Assembly: GCA_032690845.1 (NCBI GenBank)
Contig: CM064426.1
Coordinates: forward strand, 43,974,508-44,038,507
DNA from: Eleusine coracana subsp. coracana
Lineage: Eukaryota; Streptophyta; Magnoliopsida; Poales; Poaceae
Direction of reading: 5' to 3'
DNA: 64,000 nucleotides
The notes beneath the pieces are model-generated. The model was not told the DNA's origin. It did no database searches and saw nothing but the letters and a program-made list of their open reading frames with translations. The position numbers and the translations under genes are program-made. Shown piece after piece: positions 11,437-21,902 of the stretch; position 1 is the stretch's first letter, and each line of letters opens with the position of its first letter.

Positions 11437-11731
11437 TCCCGATAGATCCAGATCACCTCCAAGAAAGCAGTATCGAGTTAGAAGTACAGTTGAGGTGCCT
11501 ATAACTTGTAAAAGAGCTTCAAGAAGGACTACTTCTAGTGATGTAATTAAGATTGGCTCTAATGATGTGGTGATCAAAGATGGCTTTAAAGGACCGATTG
11601 TTATTGATGGATCGGTTAATTCTCAGGTTGTAAACATTGCTGGTTAGTTTACTCCGGCTATTAATGACCATGAAGCTAGGTCGAGTAATGTTGATTCTAA
11701 ATATACTAGACCTCAATGGTGTCCTCCGAGG

Positions 11732-12820
11732 TTGAATCATACTCAAAAGAGGAAGTTGCAGCGGTTGCGTATGAAAAAGATGAAAGAACAAGAAGTTGAA
11801 AGGCAAAGAGATGAGTCCTTCAATAAAATAAAGCCGATGCAATGGAAACCCAAGGAGATTGTCAAAGTGCAGGAGCAAGCTATAGCAGAATTAAATGAAC
11901 AACAACAAACATCAGAGGAGCAGGTTGTAGTAGAGTCGAATGAGCAGCAGGAGACATCAGAGGCTAAACCGGTCAGACCGGTTTTGGAACCAGCCAGGCC
12001 GGCTTTCGTAGAGACAACTAAACTCAATTCTGTAGCAGCTGCTGGTGAGCTATCTTCTTCTGTTATAAGTACTTCAGAAGATCCAGAAGATTTAGAGGAG
12101 GAGATGGTAGATTATGAACCTTCACCAACATGGGATGGTATGAATATCAATGTTGTTTATTTATCTTCGGATTATTCTCTTGTTGGTGAAGAGGAAGAAA
12201 GAGATGCTGCTCATTTTAATTTTGGACCTCAAAGTGTTGTGTTTGAAAAGCCTAAGGGGTCAAGAAACTATTTGAAAGCATTATACATCAGGGGACACAT
12301 CGATGGTTCACCGATTTCTCGCATGCTTGTTGATGGTGGTGCTATCGTAAATTTGATGCCATATTCATTGTATAAGAGGTTGGGAAAATCTGACAATGAG
12401 TTGATCAAGACTAATATGACTATAAATGGAGTAGAAGGGAACAAGCCTATTGTTGCTAAAGGAGTTGCTTCAATGGAATTAACTATTGGAAGCAAGACAT
12501 TGCCTACCACTTTGTTCATCGCTGAAGTACAAGGTAATTATAATGTTATTTTGGGACGAGATTGGATTCATGCAAATGGTTGTGTGCCCTCTACTTTACA
12601 GCAGTTTTTGATTCAATGGGTTGGTGATGATGTGGAGGTAGTTCATGCGGATACATCGGCTTGCGTTGCTATAGCCGATTCTTCCATTTGGTCTCATGAT
12701 AATTCTAAGTGTTTAACAGGATTAGATTTGTCAGATTATGATTTTCTTAGTGTTTCTAAAGATGGTTTTGTACCTGTTAACGTAAAGCCGGTTGAACATC
12801 GGCTAAACCAAATTTTATAA
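11732..12820 (+). pseudogene. Tat-1 protease region
   Basis: This is a 362-residue open stretch encoding a charged N-terminal linker (KRKLQRLRMKKMKEQEVE and Gln-rich EEQ repeats) and then the aspartic protease that cleaves the polyprotein. The active site reads LVDGGAIVNLMPY, with Asp-Gly-Gly in place of the retroviral Asp-Thr/Ser-Gly, as is usual in the Tat lineage. GNYNVILGRDWIHAN is the conserved second flap-side block. KPVRPVLEPARP at about residues 79-90 is encoded by one of the palindromic CCGGTC modules, so the module was inserted in frame in a tolerant linker. The frame ends at a TAA at 12818-12820 and resumes shifted. Confidence 0.88.
11966..12004 (+). repeat. Quasi-palindrome pair inside the protease linker
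   Basis: AAACCGGTCAGACCGGTTTT, then a degenerate CCAGCCAGGCCGGC copy, inside an open reading frame. Confidence 0.75.
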
Positions 12821-12825
12821 TTTAG

Positions 12826-13923
12826 ATGGCTTCAAATTATGAGTGGTTGCAGCAGTGTGTGGAGCCGTATCGGTCGAATACAAGTGATACATGTGAAGCT
12901 ATCAAAGAAGGAGAAGATTTAGATAAGTTAGGACAAGGGTTCACATCGACCGATCCTTTAGAAGAGGTGGATATTGGGGATGATACTATACCAAGGCCAA
13001 CTTTTGTAAACAATAATTTGAAAGCTGATTATAATGTGAAGTTAATCGAGCTTTTGAAAGAGTATGTTGATTGTTTTTCATGGGGATATCATGAAATGCC
13101 TGGATTGAACCGAGAGCTTGTGGAGCATCGGTTGCCTATTAAACCTGGTTTTAGACCATTCAAGCAGCATGCGAGGCATTATAATCCTGAAATATATGAC
13201 CGGATTAAAGAAGAAATTAATCAGTTAATTGAAGCTAATTTTATTAGACCTTGCAGGTATGCTGAGTGGATTTCTAATATTGTGCAAGTGGAGAAGAAAG
13301 ATTCTGGTAAGATAAGAGTATGTATTGATTTCAGAAATCTAAATAGGGCTACTCCTAAAGATGAATATCCTATGCCTATAGCCGATATGTTGATTAATGA
13401 TGCTTCTGGTCATAAAGTTATTAGTTTTCTTGATGGAAATGCTGGTTATAATCAAATATTCATGGCCAAAGAGGATATGTACAAAACGGCCTTTAGGTGT
13501 CCAGGTTTTGTTGGATTATTTGAGTGGGTAGTCATGACTTTTGGGTTGAAAAATGCTGGTGCTACTTATTAAAGAGCTATGAACTTAATTTTTCATGATT
13601 TGCTTGGTGTCATTATAGAAGTCTATATTGATGATATAGTTGTTAAATTGGCTGGTTTAGATCCTCATTTAGCCGATTTAAGACTTGCTTTTGAAAGAAT
13701 GCGTCGATATGGTCTAAAGATGAATCCACTCAAATGTGCTTTTGGTGTATCGGCTGGTAAATTTTTAGGCTTTATTATTCATGAAAATGGCATAGAGATA
13801 GACCCTAAAAGAATAGAAGCTATTAAGAAAGTTAAAGCTCCTATGTGTAAGAAAGATATGCAGAAGTTTTTAGGCAAAGTGAATTATTTAAGGAGGTTCA
13901 TCAAATTTTTCGGGGAAAATTAG
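12826..13923 (+). pseudogene. Tat-1 reverse transcriptase
   Basis: This is the RT domain that copies element RNA to DNA. The order of blocks is intact: EINQLIEANFIRP, KIRVCIDFRNLNRATPKDEYPMP, FLDGNAGYNQIFMA, TFGLKNAGATY and the catalytic YIDDIVVK at about 13624-13647, then CAFGVSAGKFLGFIIHENGIE. A TAA at 13570-13572 interrupts it just after GATY, where Gln is usual, so a C-to-T change is likely. A one-base shift near 13905-13920 ends the frame in TAG before the RNase H part. Confidence 0.92.
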
Positions 13924-13945
13924 CGCTTTTACTCCTATTCTTCGG

Positions 13946-15157
13946 TTGAGGAACGAAACTGAATTTGCTTGGGGGGCAGAACAGCAAGGAGCTTTTGAGA
14001 AGATCAAGAAATATTTATCTACTCCACTGGTTGTCAAGGCCCCTAAGAATGGAATTCCTTTTAGACTTTATATTACAGCAGAAGAAGATGTTATTGGTGC
14101 TGTTTTAACACAAGAAATTGAAGGGAAGGAGCATATTATTATATACATAAGCCGAAGATTATTGGGAGTAGAAACAAGGTATACATTTATTGAGAAGTTG
14201 TGCTTATCATTGTATTATGCTTGTACTAAATTGAGACATTACTTATTAGCTAGTACTTGCATAGTAGCTTGTCAAACCGATGTTATTAAACATATGTTGT
14301 ATAGACCAATTTTAAGTGGTAGATTGGGTAAATGGGCATATGCATTAATTGAGTATGATTTAGTTTATGAATCTTTAAAATCTATGAAAGGTCAAGTGGT
14401 TGCTGATTTTATTATTGAACATTGGGTTGACATAGAGCATAAGTTAGATGTTGAAATTATATACATGACGCCATGGGAACTATATTTTGATGGATCGGCT
14501 TGTAGTGAAGGTCAAGGAGTTGGTATTGTTATTATTTCTCCTTGTGGTGCTAAGTTTGAAGCTTCAAGCCGATTAGAGTATTCTTGTACCAATAATCAGG
14601 CCGAATATGAAGCTCTTTTATTTGGTTTAGAGATTTTAGAATCCATGGGGGTGAAGCATGTGAAAGTTTTTGGGGATTCAAAATTAATTGTTCAGCAAGT
14701 TGCTGGTGAATGTCAATGTCTGGAGGGGTCATTGAATGAATATCTTGATACGTGCCTTGATGTTATAAAATATTTTGATGAGTTTTCTATACATCATATA
14801 TATAGGAATCAAAATTTTAGAGCTAATGATTTGGCACAACAAGCATCTGGTTATAATGTTAGTAAGAAACATTTTCATGTTTTGGATAAACCGATGATTG
14901 GTGGTACGGGATTGTTAAAGAGAGTTTCTGCACAGGTGCCAGAAATCGGTCTGACCGGTTTTGGAACCGGTCTGACCGGTTTTATAACAGAAAGTGAAGT
15001 TTTGGCTTCTGAAAATTCTCTTGCTGTTGTTTCTGATTTGGAAGATTGGAGGAAACCTATAATTGATTATTTGCACGATCCAAGTCTAAGTGTAGATAAA
15101 AAGGTTCGGCATTTGGCATTGAAGTTTATTCTTGTTGACAATGAACTATATCGCTGA
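13946..15157 (+). pseudogene. Tat-1 RNase H and C-terminal connection
   Basis: This holds the end of the RT connection (EFAWGAEQQGAFEKIKKYLS) and the RNase H domains. An archaeal-type-like second RNase H is visible: PWELYFDGSACSEGQGVG with catalytic Asp, then NNQAEYEALLFGLEI with Glu, then VFGDSKLIVQQV with Asp, the arrangement known from Tat elements. Near 14943-14983 two palindromic modules encode GLTGFGTGLTGF in frame in the linker before integrase. The frame ends in TGA at 15155-15157 (probable CGA), after which it continues unchanged. Confidence 0.88.
14943..14983 (+). repeat. Quasi-palindrome pair between RNase H and integrase
   Basis: Two ATCGGTCTGACCGGTTTTGG-type copies in direct order, in an open frame. 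Here the central base is T, so relative to the other clusters the module is read from the opposite strand. Confidence 0.75.
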
Positions 15158-15160
15158 ACT

Positions 15161-16270
15161 ATGGATGGTTTGCTTATGAAATGCTTAGATTCTGGTCAAG
15201 CCAAGGTGGCCATGGGAGAAGTTCATGAGGGTGTTTGTGGTACTCATCAATCGGCTCATAAGATGAAATGGTTACTGAGGAGGGCTGGTTTTTATTGGCC
15301 TAACATGATTGCTGATTGTTTTGATTATTACAAGGGGTGTGAAGAGTGTCAGAAATTTGGTAATATTCAGCTAGCTCCTGCTGCTATGTTGCACCCTATT
15401 ATTAAGCCATGGCCGTTCAGAGGTTGGGGATTGGATTTTATTGGGCAAATACATCCTCCATCATCAAAAGGGCATCGGTTCGTGTTGGTTGCTACAGATT
15501 ATTTTACTAAGTGGACCGAAGCTATTCCTCTCAAGAATATGACTCACAAGGAGGTAATTGAATTTATTACTGAGCATATTATTCATAGATTTGGTATCCC
15601 ACAAACTTTGACTACAGATCAGGGTACTTCATTTGTTTCAAGTCAAGTTCGGGAGTTTATTGATTCTTATAAGATCAAATTGCTCAATTCATCTCCATAC
15701 TATGCCCAAGCTAATGGTCAAGCTGAATCTAGTAACAAAACTTTGATCAAGTTGATTAAAAAGAAGATAGAAGATAATCCTAGGAGATGGCATGAGGTAT
15801 TATCTGAAGCATTATGGGCACATCGTATATCTAAACATAGTGCTACTAAAGTTACTCCTTTTGAACTTGTTTATGGTCAAGAAGTCGTTTTGCCTATAGA
15901 GGTAAATCTTGAGGCTTTGAGATTTGCTAGACAAAATGAGTCATCTGCTGTTGATTATCATAATTTGATGATGGATAATATTGATGAAATTTTTGAGAAA
16001 AGATTGGAAGCTCTAAAGGAAATTGAGAAAGACAAAGCTAGAGTTGCTAGAGCTTACAACAAGAAGGTTAAGGTTAAGTTGTTCCAAGTGGGAGATTTGG
16101 TGTGGAAAACAATTTTGCCCATTGGTTTGAAGGACACCAAGTTCGGGAAGTGGTCTCTAAGTTGGGAAGGGCCATATAGAATTGTCAAAGTTATATATGA
16201 GAATTCTTATATAATGGAGACATTGCAAGGTGAGCGTTTGCCTAGAGCTCTTAATGGTAGATATTTGTAG
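15161..16270 (+). pseudogene. Tat-1 integrase
   Basis: This is a 369-residue open frame directly after the TGA at 15155-15157, in the same phase. It has the HHCC zinc domain (HEGVCGTHQSAHK and CEECQKFG), then the D,D,E core: Asp in WGLDFIGQIHP, Asp in LTTDQGTSFV, Glu in QANGQAESSNKTL. The C-terminal part has FQVGDLVWKTILPIG and KWSLSWEGPYRI, the GPY/F-type module. No chromodomain follows, in line with the Tat lineage. This is the best preserved domain of the element, open from end to end. The natural stop is the TAG at 16268-16270. Confidence 0.93.
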
Positions 16271-16424
16271 AAATATTATCCAAGTGTGTGGCAAGATGCT
16301 TAGTTCTTATGGCCGATAGTTTTTATCGCCCTTAGACTTGAATGGCCGGTGTATTGTTACACAATCATCGCCCTTAGATGTTTTTTCCTGAACTGATAAT
16401 ATTTTTCAGCATGCAAGCTTTGCT

Positions 16425-16441
16425 AAAAAGAGGGGGGCATG
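16425..16441 (+). promoter_or_regulatory. Tat-1 polypurine tract
   Basis: AAAAAGAGGGGGGCATG directly precedes the 3' LTR at 16442. Confidence 0.85.
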
Positions 16442-17317
16442 TGTTGACGATCAAAAATGACATAAAGATGATTCTGACAAAATCAGCTTGGCCAGTTTCA
16501 AAAAGGTACAGACCGGTTTTTGAAGATTGTCAGATTTTGATCATTTGGCTCTCCTTAAGAGTGTTGTGAGGTTAGAAGGCCGAAGAATACATGGTAGTAA
16601 ACAAAAAGGAGTTCTAGAAGGGAGAAAGAGCAAAAATTATAAGTTTTCTTGAATACTCAGAAAATAGGTCTGACCGGTTTGGTGGGTTGGTCTGACCGGT
16701 TTTGGCTAAAGTTCCTGAATTGACAGTTTTCTTCATGGCCAAGGGTAATGTTCTATTTTAAATGACTTTGTCAAGTATTTTGTTAGTTTGGCCGAATGGA
16801 ATTGTTTATATTGTAGAGAGATGTAACTATTCTGGTCAAACCGGTCAGACCGGTTTTGGAGATCAGTTAGACCGGTTTTGAACAGAGTCCGAGTAGATTT
16901 GGATTTCCACTCGGGATTTGCAAGGAAACTTTGTTTCTTGCGAAGCAAGACCAATCCCTCTATATAAGTGGAGGGTCACGGTCGATTGAGGTCTACCCAA
17001 TCGTCAAAAAACACTTTTACACTTTATCTCTAACCCTAATCTATTTCCAACCCTATTTTTTATTCTTCTCTCATCCCGGTGGCGGGTGAAGGCGTTCTAG
17101 CTGGCCTGCCGACGCTAGAGTAACCCAAGGTGTGCTTGCCCTGTCGGGGTCCCTCTCGGGCAGGTATTCTTTGGTCTTCGCGAAGGCATCTGTGAAAAGT
17201 GGTCAGACCGGTTTTTGAAACCAGCCTGACCAGTTTCTGCTGCTACTGTAGCGAGTTCCTAGTTTTGCGAATCCGCACAATGGCTTGCTCGTATAACGGC
17301 ACTTTCTAGTGTTAACA
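16442..17317 (+). repeat. Tat-1 3' LTR
   Basis: This is an 876-bp copy of the 5' LTR, with the same TATA hairpin (16956-16975) and the CCGGTC modules at 16670-16705, 16837-16885 and 17199-17230. The copies differ by scattered substitutions and by the extra module near 16680, so the insertion is not recent. Confidence 0.92.
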
Positions 17318-18026
17318 TGAAGATTCTAGCTCTTGCCATCGCTAATGGTGTTCTATGATCTAGAAGACACAAACGAGAGAGAGATGAGTTGAGGGTGGAG
17401 GGACCAAGGAGAGAAAAGAAAGAGAGGTGGCGCAGGGCCAGCTTCGGTCGCCAGAAGGGCTCCTGCGCTGGAGACACGCACACAGGCGCATGGTGCCGTG
17501 CATGGCTACCATTGCCAGCGAAGAAGAGAGAAGGAAACAGGGAGTAGAGAGAGATTGACAAGGGGTCCCGCGGTAATGTTTTAACATTTTCTGGAATTAT
17601 CTCAACCACTACTTGATAAATGGAAATAAAATAGCTCCGAATTTTAAATGGACTGGGAAAAAATTATCCAGAATTCTTGTATAGTGTAGATCACAATGTG
17701 ATAGGTTTCAAGTTCCAAAATCGAATAGTTTAAATTTACCATTTGGTTAAAATTTAAACTTCTAGGAATTAATTAGCGCACTTCCTCTTAGAATAAAATT
17801 CTGAGAAAATTCCTAAAATTATTTTATGGCAAACCTTATCATATAAATTTTTTGATAGCACCAACTTGTGTGGTAAATTTTGAAGTTACTTCACAACTTA
17901 ACCATATTTTGATTTGAATTCAAATTCAAATAAATTTGAAATGCATCCAAATTTGAAATATGACTTGCTAAACCAGAATTAGGTGCAATCATATGATAAA
18001 AAGAATTTAGTGACACCGGGGTGTCA
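17318..18026 (-). mobile_element. Solo LTR of a Tekay-like gypsy element, segment 2
   Basis: This is the continuation of the solo LTR to the right of Tat-1. It begins in the GC-richer part, as in the other Tekay LTRs, becomes AT-rich, and ends TGACACCGGGGTGTCA, a short inverted repeat that fits an LTR terminus (TG on the minus strand). It is followed by TAGTATG, nearly identical to the 7 bp left of segment 1. No coding sequence is seen. Confidence 0.72.
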
Positions 18027-18362
18027 TAGTATGTATTGTGCTACTCATGCTTGTATGCTTTCTATATGCTTGTTGATCTAGTAGCTTTGATTTAGTAGAA
18101 CTCCTTGCTAGCTAGTTGTTTGCTTCCGCGTATCTTTGGTAACTAGCACGCATAGGAGTTGTATTGCGTTTGTGTGAACCACTAGTATGCTTAGGTTGTT
18201 GTTCCTTTCATAGGTTCATTATCTTGCTAGTGTAATCACCACTAGGATTGTGTAGGAGTTGTTTTGAGTGGTCGGTTTTAGGAATTGGTGAATTTGGTAC
18301 ATAGTGCGAGTTCCTGATTCACCCTCCCCCCCCCCCCCCCCTCTCGGTCACTCGGTCCTTTC
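18027..18362 (+). repeat. Copia-P 3' LTR, second segment (after the nested insert)
   Basis: Sequence around the two sides of the insert reads as one LTR: both sides carry CTAGCACG-type and ATAGGAGTTG-type repeats, and the insert is bordered by TAGTACG (5112-5118) and TAGTATG (18027-18033). The segment ends with GATTCACCC, a run of 16 C, then CTCTCGG and TTTCA, the usual end of Opie-like grass LTRs. To its right begins Copia-M DNA in the other orientation. Confidence 0.75.
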
Positions 18363-18471
18363 ACCATGCAATCCCTGGATTCCCACATTTCAACTCAAAC
18401 ATCAAATCCGCTCAAGTCAATTACTCATCACATATATTGTAAACCATGGCACAGATCCACATGGTTTCTCA
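18363..18471 (-). repeat. Copia-M 3' LTR, visible fragment
   Basis: Read on the minus strand, the sequence starts TGAGAAACCATG directly after a polypurine tract. After 109 bp it meets the end of the Copia-P LTR, so Copia-P must have inserted here and the rest of this LTR should lie left of the window. Confidence 0.65.
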
Positions 18472-18487
18472 ATCTCCCCCTTGATGT
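18472..18487 (-). promoter_or_regulatory. Copia-M polypurine tract
   Basis: Minus-strand CATCAAGGGGGAGAT directly precedes the LTR start TGAG. Confidence 0.8.
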
Positions 18488-19812
18488 GTACATTGACAAC
18501 ACCAAATGCACAAAGATTAGAGATTGAAATGCGAAGCCGAATAAGCACATCCAAATGGCCAACGAAAAGGTGAAAACAAGCCATCTAGCAAGTAGGGATC
18601 ACAAAACCAAGAGTTGGCAAAGAGAGCGACTTGAGACGCAAAGAATGTGAAAAGCGCAAGAAAATGCTCAAAATCATGAACTGCTCCCCCTCAAGTTGTG
18701 GTAGGTCTCATGTAGTGCAAAATGGATCATATAAGTTTCTTAGCATTATTTGTGCATGACCCCAAAATTTTCTCCCCCTTTGGCAATGAATTCATCAAAG
18801 AGGCAAAAGAACAAGCAAACATGCAATGCATGAAAATGCAAACCTAAGGAGCTTCAACAATTATGCAAACAAGCATTTAACTTTGCTAACCATAACCATA
18901 GTGCCATGAAGTGTAAAAGCAATAGCTCCCAATCATGCAAAGATCAAAAATAGATAGCAAGGCATAAACACCATGAGCTATACAAGCTAAGCAGAAAGAT
19001 TGACTAGCTTAGATAGAATCAAAGTTGATTATCATGAGCAAAACTGCCACCACATGTGTAAGTACTCCCATCCAAGACAAAACAAGCACCAAGTGAATCA
19101 TAAAAATCTAGCTAGTTTCAATCTCAACTAGGGCAACAAGCATTCATAGAAAATGAGCTTCACAAATGCTCACATATGCAATAGAGACTCAATTGATCAA
19201 GTGTTTATTGTTTATCCTCATGTGTCCTCTTATCCATACAGAGGGTCGTATGACTGGGTACGACAAACACCCCGAGGCCTCAAGTCACAATGTTTGGATT
19301 TAGCATTTTAGAATTATTCTTGATCAAAAGCATTTAGCAGATTATCCATAGTTTATTCACAAGACAAAAGGGCATGGCTTTGCGGCAAAAGGAACACACG
19401 TTCCCACAATGTCCCATCATGAGCTAAACATTCGCAAAGCCTTCCATTTCACAAACACAAGGTGCCAAAGCCAAGATATCCTCTAGACTAGCCTCAATGC
19501 AAGTTTCAACAAGGATAAAAGAAATTATACACATGGTGAGCAAGTTTTAGCAAGATTAGTTCATAAGGTTCACAAAAAGCTTAGTTTACCTTTAAGATTA
19601 GCAAGTTGCTCACATGCGTCTATAACATGCCTCTATAATAGGTCATCTAGAAAATCTAAGCATGAGAGAATACCATCACATTCACACAACTTAGCTCAAG
19701 CTCAATCATAGCAATGAGAAATACAGGCAAGCATAAGAATCAAAGCTCATCTACCAATGATATGAGATGCAATGCAAAAATGGTAAGATACATATATACA
19801 AGAGAACACCAA
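18488..19812 (-). other. Copia-M post-pol region
   Basis: This is about 1.3 kb with no convincing ORF. On the minus strand it repeats the polypurine-like GGGGGAG near 18680 and 18770 (AAAGGGGGAGAA), the same habit seen after the pol of Copia-P. It is otherwise AT-rich. Confidence 0.65.
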
Positions 19813-21025
19813 CTACCCCTCAAATGATGCCATAAGGATGACAAACACCAAGTTCCCCCAAAGAAAAGCATGTCTCAATGCATCTAGGGGCTTGGTGAGG
19901 ATATCGGCTAGTTGGTTTTTGGTATCAATGTATTTGAGCTCAACATCCCCCTTCTCAACATTGTCTCTCAGGAAGTGGAATCGCACATTGATGTGTTTGA
20001 CCTTATCATGTTGGATTGGGTTTTTGGCTAAGTATATGACGCTGGAGTTATCACACATGAGTGGAACACCCTTAAAAGCTAACCCATAGTCTCTCATGGT
20101 AGATACAATAGGATTTGTGAGCAGCAGCTACATACTCAGCCTCTATGGTGGATTGGGCAACACTTGACTGCTTACGAGAAGACCAACAGATCAAAGAAGT
20201 ACCCAAGAAATGGCAAGTACCAGAAGTGCTCTTCCTATCAATTCTACACCCAGCAAAGTCTGCATCCGAATACCCAATGAGATCAAGAGATGAAGATGCA
20301 GAGTACCAAAGACCGAACTCAAGGGTGTATTTGAGATACCTGAAGATGCGCTTGATAGTCTTGCGACGAGTCACCCTTGGGGAAGCTTGAAAACGAGCAC
20401 AAAGACACACCGCAAAGTGTATGTCAGGTCTTGTTGCTGTCAGGTACAAGAGGGAGCCAATCATGCTCCTGTAATCCCTTTGATCCATCGCTTCACAGTC
20501 TTCATCAGGGTCAAGAGCCGTTGTTGTCGACATCGGTATAGACAACGGCTTCACATTGACCATGTCGAACTTCTTCAAGAGATCCTTCGTGTACTTGGCT
20601 TGATGAATGAAAGTGCCTCGCTTGCACTGCTTGATTTGAAGCCCAAGAAAGAAGGTGAGCTCGCCCATCATCGACATCTGAAATTCACTTTCCATGGCTT
20701 CCTGAAATCTGGACACAAGAACATGAGAGGAACCACCAAAGATGATATCATCCATGTAAATCTGAACCATTAAAAAGTCATTGCCATGCTTTAGAGTGAA
20801 CAAGGTTTTATCAACACACCCCATGACATACCCACGCTCTAGCAAGAAGGTCTTAAGCCTAGCATACCATGCCCTAGGTGCTTGCTTTAGCCCGTACAAA
20901 GCCTTCTGATGCTTGTACACTCGGTTTGGATATTTGTGATGCTCAAAGCCAGGGGGTTGCCTCACATACACTTCTTCCTCTATGAAACCATTTAAAAAGT
21001 TTTTGGAGGCTCTACAAGGGTCCAT
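19813..21025 (-). pseudogene. Copia-M reverse transcriptase and RNase H
   Basis: This is a minus-strand copia RT lacking its first part. It begins at LNGFIEEEVYVRQPPGFE, has YGLKQAPRAWY, the catalytic VQIYMDDIIFG, FFLGLQIKQ and SLLYLTATRPDI, then RNase H blocks YSDADFAGC, RKSTSGTCHFLG and STIEAEYVAAA. A shift near 20100 changes frame. The C-terminal part (CDNSSVIYLAKNPIQHDKVK, HFLRDNVEKGD, QLADILTKPLD) continues in the frame ending at 19813. The N-terminal RT blocks between EPPKTF and LNGFIE are deleted near 20995-21010. Confidence 0.93.
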
Positions 21026-21469
21026 ACTTTGTTTCTCTCAAAGTTTTCCAACTCCTCATGCATGGCATTAACCCAATGTTCATCAGACAGTGCGTGTCTA
21101 ACATCTCGGGGATCAAAGGTTGCAACAAAGAGAGAATTGGTAAAGCAAGAGAGATGTGCAGACCTTGACCTTGTTGTCCTCTCATAGAGATTACCAATCA
21201 TTTGTTGAGGTGGATGTCAACGCTGAATGTGGTGAGGAGCCTCTCTCTCAGAGTGTACCTCCCCATCAACCACAGCTGGAGCTCGCTCAACAGCCGCTAA
21301 AGTCGATGTAGAAGCTTCTGGACCCTCTGCTGGACTAGTGGTAGTAGCAGAAACAAGCTCAGATGAGAGATGAAGTGATTCGTCATCATCATCATCAAAT
21401 CCCTGTAGGTCCTCTTCTACAAAGATGCTTTCCTTCAGCTCCTTGTCACCTGCAGACTCAATCACATTC
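21005..21469 (-). pseudogene. Copia-M linker and start of RT
   Basis: On the minus strand an acidic linker (ELKESIFVEEDLQGFDDDDDES, then TSPAEGPEASTS) leads to the RT start block, with ALSDEHWVNAMHEELENFERN and VWTLVEPPKTF. A stop near 21217 and a frame change separate the parts. At 21465-21469 the LARD insertion interrupts the frame. Its right flank at 24192 continues the integrase C-terminus, so copia coding resumes across the insert. Confidence 0.85.
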
Positions 21470-21902
21470 TGTCGACACTAATATTGGAAGTGGATCAATG
21501 GGAAACCCATGATCCTTATTTATAGGTAAAGGCATGCGTGAGACCGAGAGTCGATGGACACACAAGACGCAAGGTTTAGACAGGTTCGGGCCTCCCGGAG
21601 GATAACAACCCTACGTCCTATGTTCTGTTGTATATTATACGGTATGATCTAGTTGTCTATGAGAGAGCCCCTGCCCTTCCTTATATATCCGGGGGCAGGG
21701 TTACACGGCAAGTGTCCTAGTCGGTTACAACATGATTTCTGACTAGGACTCTATCTCTAACTTTCTATCTCTAGTATTGACTTGTCGTGTACTCCAAGTA
21801 ATAATCCAAGTAGTTATCTTCATGGGCTTTATCTTTATTGGACCCCGACCCACTCGGTGATATATCCGAGTGGTGAAGTATCCCTGGTATATATATCCCA
21901 CA
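21470..21902 (-). repeat. LARD 3' LTR (left)
   Basis: 433 bp, TGTCGACAC...TATCCCACA. On the minus strand it carries TATATAAGG in the loop of an 8-bp inverted repeat (CCCTGCCC at 21669-21676, GGGCAGGG at 21693-21700). Confidence 0.9.
21669..21700 (-). promoter_or_regulatory. LARD TATA box in a hairpin
   Basis: Perfect 8-bp arms with a 16-bp loop containing the minus-strand TATATAAGG. It is conserved in the LTR copies near 23960 and 26580, with a few changes in the arms. Confidence 0.7.

Larger units (their letters stand above)
10539..11731 (+). pseudogene. Tat-1 gag-protease connecting region
   Basis: This is a poorly conserved polyprotein segment between the Gag zinc motif and protease. It encodes basic stretches (RSFRKRSRSPPRQRR near 11094-11140) and is interrupted by frameshifts, one of them at an 11-G run at 11278-11288. 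Two clusters of CCGGTCAGACCGG modules (10850-10940 and 11395-11436) lie in it. Confidence 0.65.
7853..17317 (+). mobile_element. Tat-1: Ty3/gypsy element, Tat-like, complete but dead
   Basis: This is an element of about 9.5 kb with two LTRs (7853-8706 and 16442-17317, TG...CA ends TGTTGACG and GTTAACA), a PBS-like site, gag, protease, RT, RNase H, integrase and a polypurine tract, in gypsy order. RT and protease motifs (VDGGAIVNLMPY, FLDGNAGYNQIFMA, YIDDIVVK) point to the Tat lineage. It sits in the solo LTR. The 5-bp flanks CCAAG and TGAAG agree at three of five positions only, so the target duplication is decayed or one end was altered. Stops and frameshifts occur in every domain. Confidence 0.9.

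Noticed and set aside
7846..17324. Target-site duplication of Tat-1
   Set aside because: Flanks CCAAG and TGAAG match only at three of five bases; not claimed.
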